Of a stretch of DNA of 64,000 nt, positions 56,611-64,000 are shown one piece after another. How positions within the stretch are numbered: position 1 is the stretch's first letter; every line of letters begins with the position of its first letter. The notes under the pieces are model-generated. The model saw only the letters and a program-made list of their open reading frames with translations. It did no database searches and was not told the origin of the DNA. The DNA lies in assembly GCA_032622095.1 (NCBI GenBank), contig CP136069.1, forward strand, positions 14,614,450 through 14,678,449. Direction: 5' to 3'. The stretch is from Siphonodentalium dalli (lineage: Eukaryota > Mollusca > Scaphopoda > Gadilida > Siphonodentaliidae). Position numbers and translations under genes: made by a program.

Positions 56611-57480
56611 TTACATCGTGATACTACAGCTTAGTTCACCGTGTTCAGTATATGTTAAAATCAGTAGTCACGTGGGCCTTATTTGTTCTTTCTGATCTAT
56701 TTATTGCTTGACGCCCGCAACCCCATTTCCGAATTGTTTACTCTACATTTGCATAAATTTATAGTTTAATTGTTGATGGTTTTTTGTCGAAGAGAGATAA
56801 CCTTTTTGACATCCACAACAATGATATAATTCTTGATATAATAATGCTTTAGAAAACAATATTAATTGCGCTAACTGTTGTAAGTTATATAGCGATGAAA
56901 TCATAAGGTGATATTTTGACACATGTTTTTGGTGTGTTGTTGTAATGGCTTAACAAGTTGAACTAAAAATAAAATGATTTATTTCTTTAAATATTAGTTT
57001 TTCGTCATTTCTTACCATATAAATAAGTTAAAACAAATTATATGGATGGGGGAGATATCCAGGGTGGAGCTATAAACTGTTATACTGGCATGAAATGTGG
57101 TCTTGTGTGATAATTCTTCGTGTTAAGTCCAGTGGGTCTCCCTTCTCGTCATTTTAAGGATAATATGTCAATCACAGCAAATGCAGAACTATATGATGAA
57201 TAAAAATAATTGAAAATACATCAACAATTCACAAAGATGAATGTAAATAACACGTCTATGAATTGAGATAATAAGAACAAAATCATTAGTAAAATACATT
57301 ACTCATAGTTCTCTGCACAATGGGAGGCGTGTGCTATATGTTTGTGCATTCTGGGTTGAGTGCAAAATCAAAATGACGATGTGCAACATTTCGACATGAC
57401 GTCAGTATTCAAAGGCAAACGTTAAACTCAGGTTGAACAATTCATGGTTACAGAAATTTAAAAATAAATTAAATCCTTCA
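56555..57480. repeat. About 0.9-kb segmental repeat, copy R1
   Basis: Ordered landmarks: gcccatattaatg, gtagtcacgtgggc, ctgatctatttatt, cccatttccgaattgttt, aatgatataat, tcataaggtg, gatatccagggtgg, caacaattcacaaa, tgggaggcg, acgttaaa. Copies R2-R4 follow at 58133, 59100 and 60111. Confidence 0.65.
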
Positions 57481-57539
57481 CTCACAAAACAATATCATCA
57501 AAAGTGGTGTCTCCTGGTGGATAAATCCAGAAGTTAGAG

Positions 57540-57790
57540 AACGTAACTAGAGCCGGTATTGTTTAATTTAGCACACTTCTTCCAAAAAGTCACAATCCTG
57601 GTTTTCAAAATAAAACAAAATTAGTACCAAAGTGATACTACTTATAAAACAATGAGTGCCCCAGATCACAATATTAGAGCCCACATTGTTTAATTGAGCG
57701 CATGTCTTCAAAAAGACACAATCCTAGTTTTGTATATAAAACAATTGTTACAAAGAAATCTACTTATAAAATAAAACAATGAGTGCACTA
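57540..57790. repeat. Tandem duplication of about 125 bp
   Basis: tgtttaatt-agc-ca, cttc-aaaaag-cacaatcct, gttttg/c-ta-aaaacaa and acttataaaacaatgagtgc occur twice (about 57555-57660 and 57690-57785). Confidence 0.6.
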
Positions 57791-57894
57791 GATCACACTA
57801 TTGTGTTACAGTGTTGTCATTATCATAAAAATTCAGTTTCATGTCAACTAATGTTGTCTTATGATTTATCTCCCTTATCATGACAACAATAGTT

Positions 57895-58044
57895 TTTTTT
57901 ATTCTCTCTCTCGCTCTCTCTATCTCTCTATATATATCTATGTCTCTCCCCTCCGTATCCCTCTCTCTCCCTCTCTCTATCTCGCTCTCCTCTCTCGTTC
58001 TCTCTCCATTCCTCTTCCCCTCGCTCTCTCTTTCTCTCTCTCGG
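57895..58044. repeat. Polypyrimidine (CT-rich) tract
   Basis: About 150 bp of interrupted TCTC and CCTC sequence, strand-asymmetric, between R1 and R2. The Arg/Glu-rich minus-strand frame across it is due to the tract. Confidence 0.9.
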
Positions 58045-58132
58045 GACTGATTATGAAGACTTTCGTGGCCCGTCAGTATTTCACACATTACTCGAATTGT
58101 GCAGATAAAATCTATGTTCATAAATGTTTGAG

Positions 58133-59035
58133 TGTACCAACTATTGACCCACACAGGAATGGGAATTGAGCTGCCCATATTAATGCTCATTCGTTAATCA
58201 TATTATGATGTTAATTTACATCGTGACACTACGGCTTAGTTTCATAATATGCTATAGTCAGTAGTCACGTGGGCTTTATTTGTCCATTCTGATCTATTTA
58301 TTATTTAACGCCCGCAATCCCATTTCCGAATTGTTTTACTCAATATGTGTATACATTTATATCTCAAATGTTGATGGTGTTTTTCGAAGACACCTAGCCT
58401 CCTTGAGATTGACACCAATGATATAACGCTTTATATAATAATGATGTAGGACACAATATTAATTGCACGAACTGTTATAAGTTATGTAGCGATAAAATTA
58501 TAAGGTGTTATTTGACATCTGTATGCTACTAGGTCGGTGTGAGGGATTAACAAGGTGAACTAAAATATTAAAATATTTTTTCCCCCAAAAATTAATTTTT
58601 CGTTATTTCGTACCATATATATAAGTGAAAAACATTATACGGTTGGGGAGATATCATGGGTGGGGTGATAAACTGTTACACCGTTATGGATTGCGGTCGT
58701 CTGTGATTATTCTTCGTGTTAAAGCCAATGGTTCTCCCTTCTCGTCATTTCAAGGGTAATATGTCAAACACAGCAAATGCAAAATGTATGATGATTAAAA
58801 ATACATACAATTGGAAATACATCAACAATTCACAAACGATCAATGTAAATAACACATATATCAATTCAGATAATAAGAAAATAATCATCAGTAAAATATA
58901 TTACTCATATTTGACTGCGAAACGGGGGGCGTTTGCTATATTTTTGAGCCGCTTGTGGTTGAGTGCAAAAACGAAATGACGGTGTGCAAAATTGCGAAAT
59001 GGCGTCAGTATTGAAAGGCAAACGTTAAAATCAGA
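58133..59035. repeat. About 0.9-kb segmental repeat, copy R2
   Basis: It follows R1 in the same order from ccaactattgacccacacag to ttgaaaggcaaacgttaaaa, with many substitutions and small gaps. Confidence 0.65.
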
Positions 59036-59099
59036 TAGGACTTTCGCCAGTCGTTCGTCTTTCAGTCTTTCTGTGATGTCAAAGTTCTATAGATTCAGT

Positions 59100-59620
59100 C
59101 TGTGAAATATTTGAAAAAATATTAATTGCAGGAACCGTTATAAGTTGTATAGTGATAAAATCATAAGGTGTTATTTTGACATTTGTACGCTACTCGGTTG
59201 GTGTGAGTGGTTAACAAGTTGAACTAAAATATAAAAAGATTTTTTTTTCTCAAAAATTAGTTTTTCGCCATTTCGTACCATATAAATAAGTGAAAAAGAT
59301 TGGGGGAGATATCCAGTATGGGGCGATAAACTGTTGCACCAGCGTGAAATGTGGTCTTGTTTGATTATTCTTCGTGTTAAAATCAGTGGGTTTCCCTTCT
59401 AGTCATTTCAAGGATAATATGTCAATCTCAACAAATTAATAAATATTGGTGAATAAAAATGCATACAAATTTGAAATACATCAACAATTCACATAAAATC
59501 AATGTAAATAACACGTCTATTAATTCAGGATAACCAGAAAAATAATCATATGTAAAATACATTACTCATACATGACTGCACAATGTGAGATGTGTGCTAT
59601 ATTTGTGTGTATTTTATTTG
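59100..59620. repeat. Segmental repeat, partial copy R3
   Basis: It begins inside the unit (aatattaattgcaggaaccg) and runs to the acaatgtgagatgtgtgcta landmark. It lacks the first third of R1/R2. Confidence 0.6.
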
Positions 59621-59754
59621 TGCCATAATTATGATTGTTTTATTAGTTCCGCGAATTCAACTACCTCGTTACTTTTAAATAAGGTATATCCTTACTGAGA
59701 GACACAAACACGACGCTATATGGAATGCGCGTCACGAGTAGTGATGCAAATAGT

Positions 59755-59802
59755 TACGTCATGACGTCAGCCTGTTTATGAGCCATCAGTCACTTTATAT
59801 AA
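59755..59802 (+). promoter_or_regulatory. Candidate promoter: CRE pair plus TATA box
   Basis: TACGTCA (59755-59761) is joined to a perfect cAMP-response-type palindrome, TGACGTCA (59762-59769). TTTATATAA (59794-59802) lies 24 bp further on. A 35-codon frame begins at an ATG at 59843 (MSDLNAGNFPHIKFNLLQLP), about 40 bp after the TATA box, and stops at 59950. The word spacing is promoter-like, but no gene is confirmed downstream. Confidence 0.35.
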
Positions 59803-60110
59803 CCATTCATATGTTTCCTAGTTCATATAACACTAGCAAGCTATGTCTGATTTAAATGCAGGCAATTTTCCTCATATCAAATTTAATTTATTACAACTTC
59901 CAATGTTAAATGAATGTGACATAGGAACTGTTTTGATAACTACGATGTAGTTTTACTATGGGTATTAACGTTTAATACATGAAATTCCGTTTGAACATTT
60001 ACACCCATAGTAGAAATTCCAACAGTAGGTAGCTGTATACCCACAGTAGGGTGTAAAGATGAAAGTTACAAAAATAGGTGTTATATGCACAATAGCAATT
60101 ATGGTATAAA

Positions 60111-60310
60111 ACATACTATAGTCAGTAGTCACGTGGTACTTATTTGTCCATTCTGACCTATTTATTGTTTGATGCCCACACCCCCATTTCCGAATAGTTT
60201 TACTCTATATTTTCATACATTTCTATTTCAATTGTCGATGGTGTTTTTCGAAGACAGCCAGCCTCCTTGAGATCCACAGCAATGATATAATGCTTTATTT
60301 TATGTTGAGA
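60111..60310. repeat. Segmental repeat, partial copy R4
   Basis: It holds the first third of the unit missing from R3 (atagtcagtagtcacgtgg ... cccccatttccgaatagttt ... caatgatataatgctttat), so R3 and R4 may be parts of one rearranged copy. Confidence 0.6.
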
Positions 60311-61211
60311 CGCTACACATCGCGCGTCATTGCATGATTTGCTAATGAAAAGTTTGCCTCGGGGAACGTTCACACGATGGCAATTTCTTTGGCAATTCGT
60401 GGTGGTGGGCAATAGTGTCTTTTAGAATTTGAAGGATAAAATACTCTTAAAATACGGATACACCATGCACCGTTTACACGAGAAGTGGGATCTGTATAAT
60501 TCTTAATTGCTTTCTACAAAATAGTGCTATTTGCCCGACATTAGCCTTCATGTTTATGGTAAAAATCATTCGTGGACAAACTCGTGGCATTTCATAGCTC
60601 CGAGCAGCGTTAATGCAAACGAAGCTACAGATTCTGTAATCCTAACATGTATAATGTTAGTTAGTTGTTTAAATTCCAAGTAAACTCCGAAAGGATATAT
60701 TTCAGTTATATCTCATGTTCATTCACATTGTGTCAGCACTGAATAAGAAATCTTGGCACAGCAACTCAGTAGAGTTTGATCACCGTCCTTGTCGCTACAA
60801 ATATTCCACGACCTCATAAAGATATCATTATGGTAGAACGGCGCATTGTCTTATCCAAAGCGGAAAAAATTGTTAGTTTCAAATATTACCAATCTTCAAA
60901 TGAACACGTCTACATTCTTATAAGCCAAACAGGACATTTCGTCGTAAGAGTATACTGTACTTTGAAACTACTTTTTGCACTCTCTGTCAAGAGACTCGCA
61001 CAACGTGACCAGCAATATAACGGGACATTAACACCCACAACCATAAAATGTTTTACCGATCCAAAATTTGACTGTTTCGTGTTATAAAAAGCGAGGTTTC
61101 GAACTGTCCGAACTGAACTTCATTCTTTCAATTGAAATTGACTGAATAGTGGGCAAGACAGATACTCCTAGTTCATACTAAATTTAAGTGTATAAATATA
61201 AATAATAAACG
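60311..61211. other. No recognisable feature
   Basis: A 103-codon plus frame at 60776-61087 shows no family resemblance; it starts at a TTG-like non-ATG codon and lacks splice support. Nothing else is seen. Confidence 0.35.
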
Positions 61212-61338
61212 ACGGTTTCAATGTGGTCATGGGATTTTGACCACGTTAATAATCCAGCAAACTCCACAGGAACCCCGAAATGCAGTTTGTATAATTTTTC
61301 TCGCGGTCAAAATCCCATGACCACATTGAAACCACCGT
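61212..61338. repeat. Palindrome with about 35-bp arms
   Basis: ggtttcaatgtggtcatggg (from 61215) is inverted at 61311-61333 as cccatgaccacattgaaacc. Pairing continues inward with attttgaccacg / cgcggtcaaaat and outward with one mismatch. The loop is about 56 bp. Confidence 0.8.
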
Positions 61339-61439
61339 TCATTTCATATGCAAGCCTATTGGAATGATAGATATTACTATTCTGGAGAGATCAACCCGAC
61401 TAACATGTAACGTTCCATGTTATATTATCCAGCGCATGG

Positions 61440-61830
61440 TAAATTTATATCACTTCACTAAGACCGAGTTCACATACTCGCCTTCATAATTTTGTGTGCA
61501 GAATCTTAGATACAGAAACAATAATAAGCCGGAAAACGAACGTGAACATGCTTGTAAAATGCATCGGTACCGCTGAGAAGGAAACATTCTGTAGTAACTA
61601 TGATACAGAAATTTGCATGTAAATAGCATGTGCTTATCTCGCAAGCATAATATATATAAATCACAAATACATTTAAAGGCAAATGTCAGTAGCACCGTAT
61701 ACATGTGTAAAATATAGAAATTCATTTTTTACGTCGTTTTATAGTTTAGGTAAATATGCATATTATATGCATAATTATGACTGTTCATATATCTCTTTGT
61801 TATGATAAAATGTACCAGGCATATTGTCAG
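61440..61830. mobile_element. Foldback element, decayed copy 3
   Basis: gcttatctcgcaag, aaaggcaaatgtcagtagca and tgcatattatatgcat follow the order of copy 2 (55857-56610), with stronger divergence. Confidence 0.45.
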
Positions 61831-62560
61831 TGTTAATGTACACTTAATCTATCCAAAATCATCGCGCATATCTCCATTAATGTATTTCAATCCCCGACTG
61901 CGATGGCAGCAAGTTTATTTGCCCATTGCTACTTTTGTGTGAAAACTGGATGTCCAGTAGTTTTTCAGAACTCTTTCTCCAATCTCAATATTATGCATAA
62001 TGCTCGCATCAAATCTTATTTGAATTAATATACAGATAAATTGGAGTCATTTGTTTCTCTTCATTAGAGGAGCTGCCAAATCCAAAAAGTGCCTTCGTTT
62101 TCTAGATAACCCTACCCTCCATTCTCTTTCTGGAAGGTAAATCTATATTGTTTACGAAAATCATTATTGGCCTTGTCGGAACTGGTGGCAGCTATGTATG
62201 GTAAGACTATTTGTGAAGGTATCCTACCGAAAAATTAGCCTATTTTCAGCGGTTGACCATCAATATATAGACAATTGGTTAAAACACAATCAAGTCACAA
62301 TAAACAGAACGTTGTATTTGTTATTATGTGGCACATGGTGATACTAGACCGGAACATTCTTATTTGTTCTGGTTTGTTTGTGATTTCTGGACGTCATTGT
62401 AGCAAATGTAACGTTCTGCGTAAAAAAATCATGACGATTCAGAGAAACTGTCTCCCGCCAACTCTATACAAAACTAACACGCTGGGTGGAGCACATCTTA
62501 TCATATATGCTTGAGAAGAATGTAGTATTTCCTATTTATTATCACGACCCCATACTTTTT
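61831..62560. other. No recognisable feature
   Basis: AT-rich DNA with frames of fewer than 80 codons. No repeats or splice-supported exons are recognised. Confidence 0.35.
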
Positions 62561-64000
62561 GAAATAATAGGCAAAAACTTAACCATCCCCAATGTCATAA
62601 AATTCGAAATGTAGCCATCGTCGGGGATTGGATCCAAGAATGATAGAATAATGCGTAGTATTTGTCTTCATTTAGTGTAGAACACACATACAAAGTGTAA
62701 AATGCGAACTTTTCATCCATATTCACAATTAGAAAAGTTTCAAAATCCATGATAGCGTCCAATATGGCATTCAGTGTTAATTTTAAGACTTAGTGAAGCG
62801 ACATACGAAAAACCAGCAAAGGAACGTCTGCAGTGGTAAAATGTATATTATTGAAATGACCATATAGAATAGCATTTCATATAAAACAGTAGTTGCTCCA
62901 TTAAAACATCTTATCAATTGGTAAAATCATAGGCAAAAATTAATTCCGCCGTTCAATGTCATAAAATTCGAAATAAAGTTATCCCCTGGGATTGAAACCA
63001 CGAATGATCGCATAATGCGCAGTATTTTGTTTTATTTAATGTAGAATACACATAAGAATTGACAAGAGAAAATTGCTATAGAGATTTGTTATTAGAAGAG
63101 TATCATAATCCAAGATGGCGTTCAATATGGCGGCCAATTTTAATTTTAAAACTTAGTGAACGGGCATACGACACATACAGAAAAGTAATGTCCCCAGTGA
63201 TATATTATATGTCAATGTACTGACTACATAGAACAAATTTAACCACCCTACAGTCACACAAATACGCCACTGAGGATTGTAGTGTAGGCCAACAAGAATT
63301 TTGGAATTCATGTGTGGTGAATACGATAAAGAAACAGAAATGTTTGAAATAACATCCACTATGGCGCCACAATGGCGGCCAACATGGCAGTTAAGATTAA
63401 TGTCAACACTTTGTGAACAACTAATACGATATGCGGGCAAAGAGCGTACCATATGGTATCACCTATAGCGATGTATTAGCTAGTGTGTGTTTCCATTATT
63501 AAATGGCAATTTATTGTTTGCGTGATGACGGAGACCAAAATATGGCGGTCAAGTATATAAACAAAAAATCAGATGAGCTTTGTCATGTCTCAAATTTATA
63601 ACGCTTCGTGAAAACAAATACGGGACAACAGGACAAATGACGTCTCCAGTGGTATATATTATGGCGATTCATTACATTAGTTATATGGAATAGTAGTTCT
63701 GTCATTAACATCTTTTAATTTGCGAAATAATAAACACAAATTCAACATTCCTCATCTCTAAAGTTATAACATTGCGCACAAAGGTATCTCTGAGAATCGT
63801 AACCAAGAATAAAACAACAAATGCGCAGTTTATATCATTTTGTGCGACATAATTATGTGACAACACACTCGCTATCAGAGGGATATTAAAATACAAAATG
63901 ACATATCATAATATGGCTGTCATTTAAATTTTGCGAAGAAGTACAACAGCCAGAGAGGAGACGTCATTTTGTTATGCTTTGCGGTGGATTTGTTGTTGTT
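62561..64000. repeat. Diverged tandem repeats of about 364 bp with AAGATGGCG words
   Basis: aatgtcataaaattcgaaat occurs at about 62592 and 62955, and aatcca-gat-gcgt-caatatgg at about 62743 and 63108, giving a period near 364 bp. Shorter or decayed units continue to the window end with atggcggccaacatgg (63371) and aatatggcggtcaag (63538). Related words occur at 1-240. Confidence 0.65.

Noticed and set aside
57798-58190. 130-codon Arg/Glu-rich minus-strand frame
   Set aside because: It is the translation of the CT-rich tract at 57895-58044.
60776-61087. 103-codon plus-strand frame
   Set aside because: Starts at a non-ATG codon, no recognisable domain, no splice signals and no conserved context.
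1-64000. tRNA, rRNA or snRNA genes
   Set aside because: No A/B-box plus cloverleaf, no rRNA-like conserved stretch and no snRNA promoter was seen by eye; short or diverged tRNA-derived sequences could be missed without a tRNA model search.

Overview
This is a window of AT-rich eukaryotic nuclear DNA, almost certainly from an animal. It is nearly all repeats and transposable elements. There is no operon structure, rRNA, tRNA or CRISPR, and the open frames that make sense are either retroelement remnants or short exons with GT/AG borders. The mix points to a marine invertebrate, most plausibly a mollusc or another lophotrochozoan: a Penelope-like element with a hammerhead ribozyme, Helitrons ending in a GGGTNACCC-type hairpin plus CTAG, arrays of tandem repeats inside conserved flanks, and many foldback elements. 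The species cannot be named from the sequence alone.

Layout. 1-6.1 kb: diverged tandem repeats, a palindromic GGTACTC-type minisatellite, a TTAA-flanked piggyBac-like MITE (2512-3134) and a TA-flanked MITE (5220-6100). 6.9-14.3 kb: an LTR-like module (6859-7343) followed by a 5.8-kb array of 109 copies of a 53-bp unit (7551-13327) and a possible short exon. 14.3-19.8 kb: a decayed Gypsy-type LTR retrotransposon on the minus strand, without recognisable LTRs. 20.3-21.8 kb: a 1.5-kb nested palindrome. 23.2-25.3 kb: a terminal-inverted-repeat element and a second copy of the 145-bp repeat. 25.9-27.6 kb: a 5'-truncated Penelope-like element with its ribozyme. 29.6 kb: a clean PAN/Apple-domain exon on the minus strand, the best host-gene evidence in the window. 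32.1-34.9 kb: two more inverted-repeat elements. 36.0-41.0 kb: a dead non-LTR (LINE) retrotransposon on the plus strand. 41.7 kb: a possible von Willebrand A exon on the minus strand. 44-55 kb: two complete non-autonomous Helitrons, a hAT MITE with an exact 8-bp target duplication, a second TA-flanked MITE, a hairpin-of-hairpins MITE, minisatellites in opposite orientations and a Helitron 3' end. 55-64 kb: foldback repeats, diverged ~0.9-kb tandem duplications and ~364-bp repeats.

Working together. None of the retroelements is intact: the Gypsy pol, the Penelope protein and the LINE ORF2 all carry stops and frameshifts. The elements with the cleanest termini or target sites (piggyBac-like, hAT, two Helitrons, two TA-flanked elements) encode no protein and would depend on proteins supplied from elsewhere. 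Host coding content appears limited to isolated exons inside large introns or intergenic DNA.
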